Source: Thinopyrum elongatum | Lineage: Eukaryota; Streptophyta; Magnoliopsida; Poales; Poaceae | DNA length: 64,000 nt | NCBI GenBank assembly: GCA_011799875.1 | Contig: CM022303.1 | Coordinates: forward strand, 191,319,700 to 191,383,699 | Direction of reading: 5' to 3' | In this document: piece by piece, positions 1 through 12,300 of the stretch | How positions within the stretch are numbered: the stretch's first letter is position 1 | How the letters are laid out: every line of letters begins with the position of its first letter | Position numbers and translations under genes: made by a program | Notes under the pieces: model-generated | Databases searched by the model: none | Told to the model about the DNA's origin: nothing | Seen by the model: only the letters and a program-made list of their open reading frames with translations

Positions 1-210
1 GCAATGCAATGACAACCTCATGGGTTAGTCTTACTTTTGCATATGTATGTTTGGTCTTTAATTACTTTTCTAAGCCCATTGATCATATTTGTAAGTAGGC
101 TATCTGTCCAACTGAAAACAACTAGTAAAATCCTGGCTACCTCCAAACTTGATTGAATCAGTAAAATCTTGGCTGCCCTGAACTAAAACATGTAAGCAAA
201 AGAAACTCAC

Positions 211-3200
211 CTCGAAATATTCAACTAGTTTATCACAGTGATGACCAAGTTCACCAGCATAAATAACCCGCCCTCCTCTTTTCAAAAGCAGAAGCTAGAA
301 AAGGAACCGGCTGTGAGTTATTTGCATTTCAAGAACTAACATAGTTATAAAAAAATTATATACAATATATACATATGTATCACTAACCAACACTCAGGTT
401 GAAGGAATATTTATTCTACACCCCTGATTTTTACATCACCTAAATTTTACCTTATGTCAAAAGTCATGAAGAACATAAGAAAGCGTATACCAGACACTAA
501 CGTGGAAAAAACGTAATTACCGATTAATTTTTGTGATTTTGCATTGTTATCTTGCATTTCTTGTTCCAATTTTTGTGTTGTAAATCAACATGAACGTAAA
601 TATTTATATATCAAACGTCAATTCTGAATATAATGACATCAATAAAAACTCTGGGGGATGCAAGTATATATAATTATATATGTATTCTATTCTACCACAG
701 GAAGTTATTACCATTTATTTTGGAGATGTACTGGAGGCACGGGAGGTTTCATGGCAGGAGGTTGGGGGATGGTACCATGGGAAGATGACGGTCCATTTGT
801 CGACATTTTGTGGCGAAGGAGGCTGGCCAGCTCGACTGGATGTAGCGGTGCAAGAGGCAAGAATACGGGTGCCGCGAGGTGGCCCGCTTCCGATGGTCGG
901 TGGTGCACAAGTCTACAGGAAAGAAGGGGAGGGGGGGGGGGGGGGGGTGCGTGGATGGCAGCTCACTCGCTAGTGACTGGAGGAGCAGTGGAGGTGCAAA
1001 TACACTTTCATGATGGGTTCTCGAGGTTCTACGTCCAGTGATTAGGTGGCCGGGCTTGCAGCGACGAGTTACTCTGCTGGATTTCCTGGAGTAAATGACT
1101 GACTTATCTGAATTATTTTGATGTACTTGTAGAGTGAACTTTATGTTTGTCAATACAGTGAATTGTGCATAGTGAAGCTCTATATTCTTAATATAGTGAA
1201 CGGCCGCATTTTATGAATAGTGAACTTCTGTTTTTATCATTTTTTCATACTGAACTGCCTCTTTATATGGTTTTGCAGAATCAACTTTTGCCTTTTTTTG
1301 TAGTGAACTGATATTTAGTAGTTTACGGGGCTAATTCTTCCTCTTTTTTATTATATAGTGATTTTGAAAGTTGATGTGGTTTTCATAGGGAACTTCTGCA
1401 TTTTATTTTCATTGTAATAGTGATCTGCATTTTAGTTGCCAGAGTAAGCTCCCCTCTTCAGTTATTTTACCTAGTGTACTTCCATAGTTGACAGAGTGGA
1501 CTTCTATTTAATTTTACCTTTTTGGAGAGTGAACTTCCTTTCTGTAGCATGAACTTGCGTCGTGCATATAGCGAACTTTTGCTTTTCCAAAGTATACTTA
1601 AAAGTTTATGATTTGTTTATCACTGAACTTTTTTTTGTAGTAATTATGGAAAGGGGAGTTCTACCATTTGGTATAGAACAAAGCTTTTAAGTTTGAACCT
1701 TTTTTTTGAAATGTTGCAATTTAGTCAAGCTGACTTCTGCATTATATAGCACGAAGTTTGCCAGGAGCACAGAGGACGAGAATCAGGGTGTTTAGAGGGC
1801 GGCACGTGATGTCTGAGGGAGGGGAGTTGGGTAGCCCGTGATGGTGGAAAGGGAGCTACTATTTTAGAGGAGTGGCGAGTTAGCAGTAGGAAAGTGAGAT
1901 GGTGGGGGAGGTGGCAAACAACAGATGGTGGTGGGAGGCAGCAAGATGCATTGATGGGAAGTGAGCGATGGCGAGGCAGCGACAACGACGATTGGGGGGC
2001 GGGGGGGGGGGGGGGGGGGGGGGGGCCTACGAGCGGGAGGCAAACTCCGGTGGGAGGTGGCCAAAGATGGAGGTGACACTCACTGAAGCAGAGAAGCGTT
2101 GGGTTTGCGTGGGAAGGCAGAGGACATTTTGCAATGGTGTGCCCTTTTAGAGGATGGTGTTGTAGAATAGCTTATTCTATACTCTATCATTTTCCTATAC
2201 ATGGCTCATTTTCTGTACTCCTGGGGGTATGTACGCTCATATTTAATACACCTCTTATATGTATCTATTATACTTCTTAATATACCTCATTAACTTTTCT
2301 AAGACAACTTTCTAATATGCCTATCATCAGAAACCTTAGTTTTTACGATATACCCTTTTTACCTAAATATAATAAAATATATGCAGATAATACGAAGTAT
2401 ATGAACTCACATGATTCATCTATATGGTGTACAGGGAGAGGGAGTACCAGAGTACATACTCCCATGTGTATGATGGTTTTCCGTATATATGAGTGCACGC
2501 ACCCACACACACATATACATGAGAGAGGTGGGGGGAGGGAGGGAGGAGCGAACCTCATCAAAAGACTCAAATATATCGATGCTCGGTTGATGGATCGTGC
2601 AAACCACGGTACGCCCGGTGTTGACTGTATTTCTCACTGTCCGCATGACAATTGCTGCGGCTCTAGCATCAAGACCAGAAGTTGGCTCATCCATAAATAT
2701 AACTGAAGGATTTGCTACCAGCTCCACGGCAATTGTCAGTCTCTTTCTTTGTTCAGTCGATAACCCGTCAACTCCAGGGAGACCAACCATAGCATTGCGC
2801 AGCACATCAAGTTCTACAAGGGTCATGACTTCCTCCACAAACATCTATGTGGGTGAAGATTAATTTCTTTAGTCACAAAAAATATATAATTTGAAGTTAC
2901 AAATATATAGAACATCACATGTTTACTTGAGTATGAAGTGGCTTGAAATATATACCTTTCTCGTAGCATCATCAACATCTGAGGAAAGACGCAGCCAGGC
3001 AGAGTAGAGAATGGATTCATATACTGTAACATTTGGTGAATGGATATCAATCTGTTCACAATAGCCACTAACGCGGGCAAAAGTTTCTTGTTTTTTAGGG
3101 TAACAAGAAAGGGTGATACTTCCTTCAATAGCTCCACTGGTTTTCCTTCCTGCCAGGACATCCATTAGAGTGGTCTTCCCAGCTCCACTCACACCAACTA

Positions 3201-6200
3201 GTGCAGTCAGAACTCCTGGCCTAAATGCACCACTGATATCAGAGAGCAACTGGAGACGACTTTCTGTGAATCCTTGTTCCTTCATTTCCTGAAACACAAG
3301 ATGACACATTTTAGTGTTAGAACTGAGTTTTTTTTTGTCCATATCAACAGATAAGTTTACCATACAAGTAACAAACTTATGTCCTAATAAGATATGTGTG
3401 GGATGGCGATAGGTAGGCTTACCGCAGGCATGTCCACCCAATAGTTTATATGGTTGAAAGAAAGTGAAAGAGGGTGGAAAGGCAAGGTAGTTCGTGACTG
3501 AGCTGGCCTATTTGTGGCTTCCTTAGCACCTGTAGAAACTGCAAGCGTAGATAGTGACTAATTAGTATTGTTATTAAGGCCTCAATCGACTTTATAAATA
3601 CTTCATAACTTGAGAATATTGTAGAGGCTGCAATAGTCTAAGATGGATACTTAAAGAAGACCTCACCCATAGGTATTGAAGATGGCGTAGTAGATGACAC
3701 ACTGGCTTCTGCCATTTGCTCTTTGTTTTTGTCATTCTCATTCTCCACATCTGAAACTAGTGTGTTTATTCTCTGTTTGATCTACTACTAGCTGGAAGAA
3801 AACCTTGCTCACTAAGGCATCAAACAATAATTTCAGGCAGCAGAAAATAATTATACTCACGGCTCAAGTATGTTAGGGCCAGAAGGTATAAGATGTTGAA
3901 CAAAATAGTGAATCCTATAATGGCTCCTATGGAAAACCAAAAACCCCAGTCTCCAGTAAACAAGCCTCTGGATTTAAGAATAGCCTTTCCTACCGTTGGT
4001 GCATCAATAGTAGGATCATTGTTTGGCTGTAGTACAAATGAAAGGCCTCGCATTAGTTGAGATGTTGCCACCTTTACATCATACTAAGATATAATGATCT
4101 CCTCACTATCCCAGTTTAAAGAAATCAAAGAAAAATAATACATTGTTCTGAGAAAAACTTACAGTGGCCCACCTACTGGCAAGGAATTCATTGACCGATA
4201 TTGCATTCTGACTATACATCATAGGAGATGCCCAGTAAGCCCAGATCCACCATGGTCTGATGTCACCTGTCCACATCAAAATTAGGGACGGAGAAGGTTA
4301 CTTTGATCCATGCAAATGAGACGTAGATAGCTGATTTATCATGCCTAGATAGTGAAATATGAATGATTTAAAATTCAAAAAAATTATGAATGGTTTTATC
4401 ATGGCGGCATGCTTACCTCTAGGGATGATAAATCCTCCAAATATGAAAATAATAAGTTGGACAAACATCCCAAAAGTGTTGGCAACAACCATTGATTTCA
4501 AAATAGCACCAAGAAATCGGAACAAAGCCATTGCCATTTGGTGAGTAACGAAGAAAGCTAAAAGCTGGCGGAAGAACCTATAATGGGTAGATAGACGAGT
4601 ACTAGAGTTATCAATTCAAAACTTTAAAATGCAGAAAATGGAATGAGCACAAGTATTATTTATATGCAGATGGATACCTTCCTGCAGAAGGTGCAAAGCC
4701 CATCACATAGTACGTGAGGACAACCCATACCCCAGCCTCCACAAATGAAACAGGAACTTTTAAGATGATGTTTGCCAGTCCGAAGGTCCATGGGGGGAAG
4801 AACAAGAAATCTCTTTGTTTGTAGAATGTAGGAAGGATCTTAATGGTCAGTTGTAGCTCAGCAAACCCATTAAACAAAATGGTGATTAAACTGAAAGTCA
4901 GAGCTCCAAAGAATTTAGCACCATCGGAAATCTGTCGATGGGGCATCTCTGTTCTGAGGAATACAGTCATGGCCATGAGCCCAAGGATGATCAACTGGCT
5001 GACCTTGAAGATGTAGATGAAGGAGTTGCGCTTCATCAATAGCTGTTCTCTCGACATCACTGCCTTGAATGACTCCCAGCTGGATTGCCCATACTTCGAC
5101 GTGGTCAACGCGGCAGGATGGGTTTTGGATTTTTCAAAAGGAATCTGCAGCTCCTCCAGCATCTGCTGGCCTACATGGAATGACTTGTAATGTTCAGCAA
5201 ACTCGAGGACTGGCACGTAACGATACTGCTCCTGGTCAAGATACCAGTATTGTTGCTGGTCTTTCTTGGAAGTGACCTCTTGAAGGAAGTCAGCAACTCC
5301 TTTCCTCTCCGGGCACCGGAAACCAGCGGATTCAAAAAATTCCAAGATGTTCTCGCGTGGCCCATGGTACACTATGTATCCTTCTGATAGAAGAATTATG
5401 TCATCAAACAAGTTGTAGGTCTCTGGCGGTGGTTGTAGAAGGGAGATCATCACAGTGTCATTCATCACATGGACCAATTGCCTTACATATTTTACAATCT
5501 GAAACGTGCTAGAGCTATCCAAACCAGTGGAAATTTCATCCATGAACAAAGCCCTTGCAGGTCCTGTTAACATCTCCCCTGCCATCAACAGAAGTGAATA
5601 TGAGCATAACATTAATTAATAAATTCGTTCCCACAGTGAGTTGAGCGGTGGAGGTTATTCTATGTAGGTGTGCGTACATACCAGTTGTGACACGCTTCTT
5701 TTGCCCCCCAGAAATTCCTCTGGTCATCTCATCACCGACGATGTTATCGGCGCAAATGTCAAGCCCAAGCACCTAATGGGAGTTTTTTTTTTTAGACTCA
5801 GCGTGCAATATTTTGCTAGAGACCTCCATGTAGTTCATAGAATAGTCAAAGCTCACCTTGAGAGTAAGATCGGTTATAATATTAGTCTCATGTCCTTGCA
5901 CTGCAGTAGCTTTCATGTAAGCGTCGATCTCAGGATCTGGATTTATGCCTGCCTCGCGCTCCCTTGCAGTGAGCTCCGCAAGCATGTCATATCTGGCACC
6001 AATACCCAAGCACCGCCTGGAGAAATCTAATGTCTCTCTTACAGTCATCTCTGCGTTGTGGAGATCATACTGACTGACATACGCACTGGTCCTCTCAGGG
6101 TAGAACTCGGAAAAAGTATGACCACAATATGTGATGCTGCCAGATACCTGGGTGTGTTGCAGTATCCAAAGGACGCTGATTATTTTTATCTTATGGATGT

Positions 6201-9200
6201 GATTATAATGCATAAGCAAAAAAATTAACAAGAGGAGTTAAAACCTTGAGGCTTTTGTCAAGCTTCCCTGTAAGGGCTCGCATAAGCGTGCTCTTTCCTG
6301 AAGAAGGAGGTCCAAGAAGAAGAGTCATCCTGAAAACAATATGCATGTCAATACTTACTTTGCTTCAAAAAAGGTACAGTTGATCAGTCTGTGCATTTTC
6401 CTTTTTCTTGTTGAGTTTATATTTGAGGAAAGGCACTGTGTACTTTTCTTTTTTCCTTTTGAGATTACATTTAGTGGAAAGCAACAAAATGAACGAGTTG
6501 CTTTTCTTGCAGGAAGGATGATTGCTACATACTGAAAACCGATTTTGGGGACTACCGGCAGTATAAAAACACCTAACTAGATGTAACATAATAAATTGAT
6601 ATTGGCTCAGGATGTGCATGAGAGAGATAATGAGCCTGCTACGGTTATTGTTCTTGCTGGTATAATAAAAGAAACAATTGCAGGAAGAAAAGTGTGATGA
6701 TTTGCTTGTTACCTGGATGGTTTGAGGATGCCATAGGCGTGTTTGAGTACGGTAGTGGTCCTCTTGTTTGAGGAGCCAAATCGTCCAACAAGACCCTGTC
6801 GTCGTGGTGGTGGTGTAAACAAACCATGAAATTCAATTCATCCATGACGATGCATACACGCCTAATGTGAATAATGACGATGCATATACGCCTAATTTGT
6901 ACGGTAATGGATAATTATGGGTAGATCATACAAAATGTGAATAAGCAATCAATTTAGAAACAAGCAGGAATTAGTTCATGATAGGGCAAGAAGCTTCTAA
7001 TTGGCCTCTGTTTCCTTCCCGTGGTATGGTGACTTCACCACCTCCCGGATCACATAGCCAGGACTTAGCCAGCGTAGCACACGCCTTGGCCTCTTAAAGA
7101 CATTTCGTCGAACACCTCCATGACGCTCGCCATTGGAGCCAGCGCGCGTGTCCCATCTCCGCCGCCCGAGTAAGGGCCGGCGGCGTAGGTCGAGGTCTCT
7201 GCTGCCCCTCTCCCCTGTCTCTTTCTCGTGGTGTCCTCTCTCTTCCCGTTACATCGGCAGGTAGGCAAGGGCGGGTGTAGAAGGAGCAGCGGCGGGTGTG
7301 GAGCATAAGCTCCCGTATGCTCATCTGAATTACTTCTCCGAGCTGTGGCTCTACCTCTCTGTCCCGTATGTGTTTTTTCTTTCTTTCTCTGAACCGCAGC
7401 TCTGCAGCACACTATCTTAGGCCAAGTTCTTTCGTTGGGTTTTTTTTTCTTCTAGAATAAGCTGCCATCTACCTAACTTATTCTAAAAGCCTAATCAATT
7501 TTTTTTAGAAGCATGCTAGCCAAGTCTTAATTAGTATACTTCTAAAAATAAATAAGCTATCTTAGACCCAGTTCTTTTGTTGGTCTTTTTAGGCTTCCAG
7601 AATAAGTTGTCCTCTACTTAGTTTATACTAAAAACCTAATCAATTTTTTTTAGAAGCATACTAGTCAAGTCTTAATTAGGCCTTCAAGAATAAGTTGGGT
7701 AAAAGGCAGCTTATTCCAGCTTATTCTAGAAGCCAGCAAAAGAAACGACCCTTAGTCATTTCAAGGCTCAAAAAGCAAATGATAGATCAATGTGTATTTC
7801 TTTTCTGAAATGGTCACGGGAAAAGACACCCCACCTAAATATATTTCTAAAATTATAGATAGCCTTTACTAATGGGTAGTACTATGTAGTAGTCCACAAT
7901 TGTACGATAATTCAATCCGGAACCCGAGCTCAGATGCACCCGGTGAACAGTAAAATTCCAAAAAAAAATGGCGCAAGATGCTTCTGTACGCGAACTCCGT
8001 GCAAAATTTTATGAAGTTTGGACATTTGAGGCCTGATTTTGTCTTTTTTATCACGAGCTCCTCGAATGTCCAAACTTCATCTATTTTTGCACGGAAATCA
8101 TGCATTTGAGCATCTTGCTTGCAAAAAAAATCAGTTTTTTTCTATTTTTAAAAACTATTTTTAGTGATTTTATTGTTCATGTCCGGGCTCATCTGAGCCG
8201 GGGAGCCAAATCACCGCCTCCATTGCTGCCTCCACATCTATTATGGTGTTTGCAGAGTTTTCCTTCTTGCAGTTGCTTTCCTGATTCACATGGTCACGTG
8301 CTTGAATGATGTTGTTAAATCTCGACCCTGTGAAAGATGCATTGTCGTATACTTTCCTCTGGGCCGAGGGAGATGAGCAAGGGGCATTTGTGTATTTCTT
8401 GAAATATGTTAGTCTCTGTTTGATATTAGTGGTATTTTTGGCACTTTTATTATCACTAGTGGTGTTTTGGTTATCCTTTATTGAAAATATTTTGTATATA
8501 TGCCGCTATGTTAGTCTCTGTTTGATATTAGTGATATTTTTGGCACTTTTATTATCACTAGTGGTGTTTTGGTTATCCTTTATTGAAAATATTTTGTATA
8601 TATGCCGCTATGTATGATTTTAATTTTGTTTCCTTTTTTTCTACTGCGTATCAAATATTAGAAAATAAGGAGTGAGACCTCTCAGCTACAATGACATGTT
8701 CGTACATCCCAACAAGATGCATAAAACACATCATCCATCTACCTAAAACACCAATGGCACTATCTGGAATCTCTCTGCCTAGCTAGCGATGAGCAAAAGG
8801 CTTCCCGTCTGACTGTAGAAGCCTAGCCACAATCCACGCTCTCCCTTCACAATCAGTAGCAGAGGCCAGAGGGTACCACATGATGAAACATCACCGCGTT
8901 CCTATGCTTCTAGACTTCCAACAGCGTGATAGTGAGGATCATTCAGAAGTCCTTTAAGGCAACCCCGGAACACAAGGAACCCTAGCCGACGAGTGTGTCA
9001 TTGGCTCGAGGCACCCACTCGGCTCTACCACAAGCAGAGAGTACCCCAAGCCACACTGAAGGCAAGGACGCAGCGGACCAGGAGATGATCAATTATCTCA
9101 TGTATTATTCGCATAATGAACATGTCGCCTAGTGTGATAGTCCACAACGTGCTAGGCGATCAGAGGTCCAACAACGATTCTTTGTAGCAAGCCGGACAAA

Positions 9201-11992
9201 GAACCTGGAGTTTAGAAGGGCTCTCGAATTGCACACAAGCCTTGCCACATGGATCACATCCTGGCCTGCAAAACGTGTTGCGTAAGCCGATCTGACAGGA
9301 TAGAGGCCACTTGTTTCTGAAGGCCACCAAAGATAGGGTTAGTTGGATATAGGGTGCTTTCTTCATCGCTCCTTCGGGGTGGTGGATTTAGGGTTTCTAG
9401 AGTGTTGGTGACAACAATGCCTCCCTTGGATTTTTTTTTTGTCCATTTGGCTTCGTCTGCATCTCTATAGTGCCTCCTCTAGCGGCATTGGAAGGCGGGG
9501 TCAATTTTTTCAGGAGTTGTTGGGACAATAATTGTACACTCCTCTAGGGTTGACACTAGAGTTATTCTTAAAAGGACGGGTGCTTTGGTGAACGACTGGT
9601 GAATAGAGGTAGGTGAACATGGTCTTCTCCTCCAACCTCATTGAGTGGAGGCGATGGATCAGTGTTCCGACGAGCATCGTCAAGGTCTCGACCGACATGC
9701 CACAAGACCTCAGTTTGTAGTGAGCTACATATTCAGCTCACAACACAACCTGTTACATTCTGGTGCTTCGATAGATAAGGCCGTAATGGACACACTCTTC
9801 TTCTCTCTGATGGGGCTTCAGTGATTATGACCTGCAACGATGAGCAATGACGGTGTTGTGTGTACGGACCCCTAAGGGTCTCTTCGTAATTTTATTTTTG
9901 CTCGGGTTTTATGTTTTCTAAAGTCTTCCCTTCATGCGAGTGTGTTGTGTTGTACCATGGACTGACCAATGAATGACACATGCTCACTCTAAAAAGACCC
10001 AAACGTGGTTTCCGTTGAGCTTTTTTTTTTTTGGCTAATTTGATTTCTACTGTCAATATTTTTTCAAAGTAATGAAGTATATTGGTAGTCCCATCGCAAA
10101 AAGAGAGTATAGTTACTCTATCAGATTCAAGACATCTATTAAGATACTAAGGTCTCTAGATTTGAAGCCACCTGGCGCACTGAGGATTGTGGGATATGCT
10201 ATGGGCCCATTTGTTAGGGTGTCTCTCGCTGGGCCAGCCAATTTTCCTAATTTTGAGAGGGTATTGTTTGACGTTTTTGTTTTTCCTTCTTTTCGATATT
10301 TTACACCGGTTATAATAGTTTTTCTTTTGGTTTTTTCCTGCTTTTTTTATTTTCCTACGTTCTTTAATTTTTATTTATTTAATTTTACATTTTATTTTTC
10401 CACGTGCTAATTTATGAATACTTATTAACATTCATGAACATTTAAAAAACTATGATTTTTTTTCTGAATTCATGAATATTTTTAAAATTCATGGATATTT
10501 TCAAAGTTCAACAAGAATTTTAAAGTCCATGAAAATTTTAAATTTTTGAATCTTTTATAAATTCACGAATATTGTTTAAAATCCACAAATATTTTTATAA
10601 ATATCACACATTTCTTTAAAATCCTCTTTTTTAAATGCACAACATTTTTTAAACTTCAAGATCTTTAGAAATGCGTGACTTCTTTTGATTTGATGAACTT
10701 CTTTAAATTAGAAAAAAAATATGATAGCAGGTTTTTTCTAAGCTAGTAGTGGAGCGCGTAGAAAAAAAGCTAAATGAGCGAGCGGAGCAGGGAGTCAAGC
10801 TGAGCGAGCGAGAGCCTCATGGGTCGGCCCATGTAAGCATTATAACAATAATTTACAGTTTCGACGTAGAACAAGAGCTGACACCGAGGCTTAAATGTGT
10901 TAATAACTCCACAATCACGCACCTAACAACTTCACTCTTCTCTCCAAACAAATCTCCAATATCAGCCCAACACCATATACAAATGAAAAAAAAAACACGG
11001 CCATAACACAATTAAAATCCAAGCCAACATAGATAAAGCGAAAACGAAACAACCGACTACAATAACATAGTAGTAGGAAAAAAAAGTAATCCCACAAGTG
11101 AAGAACAGCGAATGAAGGGTGCGTTAGCCTGTATTAGTTGAAGCCTACATGGTTTGCTACAAAATTAGCGTTGCAGTATGTTGAAACCCAAAGGGGCAGC
11201 CCTTGGATTGGATGGATCAGACGAAAAATGACGAGTCTTGTGTTATCGAAAAAAGCTTTCGCCCCGTTTTATATATAAAGCAAACCATCAGAAACACAAG
11301 TTCCAACAAATGTTCACACCACACACGTAAAGGCAGCAGACAGACAAAGTACGAGAGCCACAACCCACAAACCACCAGAGTCTTTGTGTTGAAACAAGAC
11401 ATAATTAAAAACGATGATGCAGGCCATGAAACAAGCAAGCCACGCGCATGCAAGTGTGCGTAGGGTCCATACGTACGTATGTAGTATGTGTATAGGTGTA
11501 GCCGTGTAAGAGAATGTAAGTTACATACCTGTAGGAAGTTCGTGGTTTCGTTCCAGAGCGTGGGGAGCGCTCGGCTGCCGACGAAGGCGTCGACCTCGAC
11601 GGAGAGGTCCTGGTAGCGCACCTCGATGGCCGGGAGGTCGATGCCCACCCTGTCGGCGCGGTCCCTGAGGCGCCGGAGGAAGCGCTCGCTGTCGTCCTGG
11701 AAGACGCGCGGCCGGCCTCGCCGTGGGCAAGCTGCTCGATGTGCACCAGGCCTGCGCCGTCCTGATTAAGGACGATGGCGTGCCGCATGCGGTCGTAGGT
11801 GGGCAGCTTCTCGAGCGCCGCCCACCGGAGGTTCTCCTCGTCGTTGTCACTGCGCGACTGCGCCCGTCTGAACGGGTCGTCCGTGTCCGGCTGCCGGAAC
11901 GAGTGGGAGATGGAGGAGCCCCAGCTCGTGCTCCGCCGGTTACTTGACTGGGCCGACGCCCCTGATGCTGCTGCTGCCATCGTCGGTTCCAT
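211..11992 (-). CDS. Full-size ABCG/PDR-type ABC transporter, 14 exons visible, 3' end outside window
   Basis: Plasma-membrane exporters of this family have the order NBD-TMD-NBD-TMD. Exons (minus, GT-AG): 11529-11992, 6713-6795, 6245-6329, 5857-6147, 5682-5772, 4678-5578, 4417-4577, 4163-4266, 3861-4071, 3667-3791, 3423-3529, 2956-3288, 2554-2844, 211-294. Exon 1 has the N-terminal motif [16 protein letters not shown]. Exon 3 holds Walker [10 protein letters not shown], exon 5 the signature ISGGQKKR, exon 6 the D-loop region [13 protein letters not shown] and the first membrane segments, exon 12 the second Walker [10 protein letters not shown], exon 13 [10 protein letters not shown], exon 14 [13 protein letters not shown]. 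About 1,110 residues are present; the second membrane domain should lie left of position 1. The start at 11992 gives the usual short N-terminus. Phases agree at all junctions except for a frameshift near 11705-11710 (GRA to VFQDD) and another near 3765-3770 before INTLVSD. Substrate cannot be told; pseudogene or sequence error remain possible. Confidence 0.9.
931..947 (+). repeat. Poly-G run, 17 bases
   Basis: Uninterrupted G tract following an AGAAGGGGAG sequence inside intron 13. On the transcribed RNA of the host gene it would read as poly-C. Confidence 0.85.
2001..2025 (+). repeat. Poly-G run, 25 bases
   Basis: A G tract preceded by GGGGGGC, about 32 bases with a single C. Length may be affected by slippage during sequencing. 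Confidence 0.85.
7420..7751. mobile_element. Tourist-like MITE, apparent head-to-tail dimer
   Basis: The ends read GGCCAAGTTCTTTCGTTGG and, reversed from the right, GGGTCGTTTCTTTTGCTGG. TTA flanks the element at 7417-7419 and 7752-7754. A second left end (GACCCAGTTCTTTTGTTGG) begins at 7565, again after TTA, so two units of roughly 145 and 187 bp lie in tandem. Confidence 0.6.
8408..8611. repeat. 102-bp tandem duplication
   Basis: Two copies (8408-8509, 8510-8611) differ at a single base seen (GGTATTTTTGG against GATATTTTTGG). The period is a multiple of three, so a hydrophobic reading frame stays open across both, but no gene context supports translation. Confidence 0.9.
8760..9215 (-). pseudogene. 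LINE reverse-transcriptase ORF2, C-terminal relic (zf-RVT region)
   Basis: Read on the minus strand with frame changes and stops, the segment gives [19 protein letters not shown], then an SLC zinc-finger-like residue pair, then [16 protein letters not shown], and later [10 protein letters not shown]. This order is that of the zf-RVT domain at the end of plant non-LTR retrotransposon ORF2. There are at least four stops and one frameshift, so it is a fossil. It lies in the same orientation as the host gene, inside its first intron. Upstream and downstream LINE parts could not be followed. Confidence 0.65.
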
Positions 11993-12085
11993 AGCCTAGC
12001 TATGGTCTCACGAGTCACGACTCACGACTGCCCTGCTGATAGATGGCAGGCTGCTGCAATAGCTAGCTTGCTCGCCGCTGGATCG

Positions 12086-12093
12086 TATATATA
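12086..12093 (-). promoter_or_regulatory. TATA box of the ABC transporter gene
   Basis: TATATATA lies about 95 bases upstream of the ATG at 11992, with the TATA-less GC-rich start region after it. Transcription would be expected to begin near 12055, giving a short 5' leader. The position is inferred from the motif only. Confidence 0.5.
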
Positions 12094-12109
12094 CACAGGG
12101 TGCCGGTTA

Positions 12110-12297
12110 GGCCTTGCACAATGCTATCCTAGATACTTAGGGTGGTGTTTAAAAAAATAAACCGGATTTTTCTGAAGTATCAGTGTCTATTTCTACAGAA
12201 GAGACGTCTATCCTTTACAAATAAGCACCGGTACTTAAGGAAAGGCTGGTTTATTTCTCTAAGCACCTCCCTTAAGCACCATGCATTGTACAAGGCC
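12110..12297. mobile_element. Tourist-like MITE (PIF/Harbinger type) upstream of the ABC gene
   Basis: A 188-bp element has terminal inverted repeats GGCCTTGCACAATGC (left) and GGCCTTGTACAATGC (right, reverse complement), flanked on both sides by TTA (12107-12109 and 12298-12300), the 3-bp duplication of PIF/Harbinger elements. Its inner edge is 16 bp from the TATA box of the transporter gene. It has no coding capacity. Confidence 0.85.
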
Positions 12298-12300
12298 TTA

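Larger units (their letters stand above)
680..2190. mobile_element. Probable TIR element (Mutator-like?) with TGAACTT array
   Basis: GC-rich blocks (730-1080 and 1750-2150) flank an AT-rich array in which AGTGAACTT-like motifs recur every 35-50 bases (1100-1720). The outer ends carry related sequences, CTATTCTACCACA at about 687-699 and, reversed, CTATTCTACAACAC near 2157-2172. The same motif, inverted, fills the TIR element at 22951-28082, so the two may belong to one family. No transposase is visible; exact ends and target duplication are unsure. Confidence 0.4.
295..2553 (-). other. Intron 13 of the ABC gene, enlarged by insertion
   Basis: This 2.26-kb intron lies between the exons encoding DIFESFDE and LLLLKRGGR, which are adjacent in normal PDR proteins. 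Bases 295-650 are AT-rich with nothing recognised. Bases about 680-2190 look like an inserted element (separate entry). Bases 2190-2553 are simple AT-rich intron with a GA-rich stretch next to the donor. Confidence 0.75.
6796..11528 (-). other. Intron 1 of the ABC gene, 4.7 kb
   Basis: The exons on either side encode NETTNFLQ and [13 protein letters not shown], contiguous in PDR proteins, and join in phase 0. The intron contains a MITE dimer (7420-7751), a 102-bp tandem duplication (8408-8611), a LINE relic (8760-9215), and an AT-rich stretch (10330-10740) in which TTCATGAATATTTT-like words recur. No independent gene was recognised in 7000-7420, 9400-10300 or 10740-11500. Confidence 0.8.

Noticed and set aside
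658..1153. Overlapping frames of up to 134 codons
   Set aside because: Lie in an intron insertion, depend on a G run, and show no recognisable protein.
8306..8617. 103-codon membrane-like protein
   Set aside because: Created by the 102-bp duplication in an AT-rich intron; no promoter or conserved motif.
11521..12018. Alternative 165-codon frame overlapping exon 1 of the ABC gene
   Set aside because: Arg/Pro-rich shadow of GC-rich exon 1; it merely contains the shifted end of the real frame.
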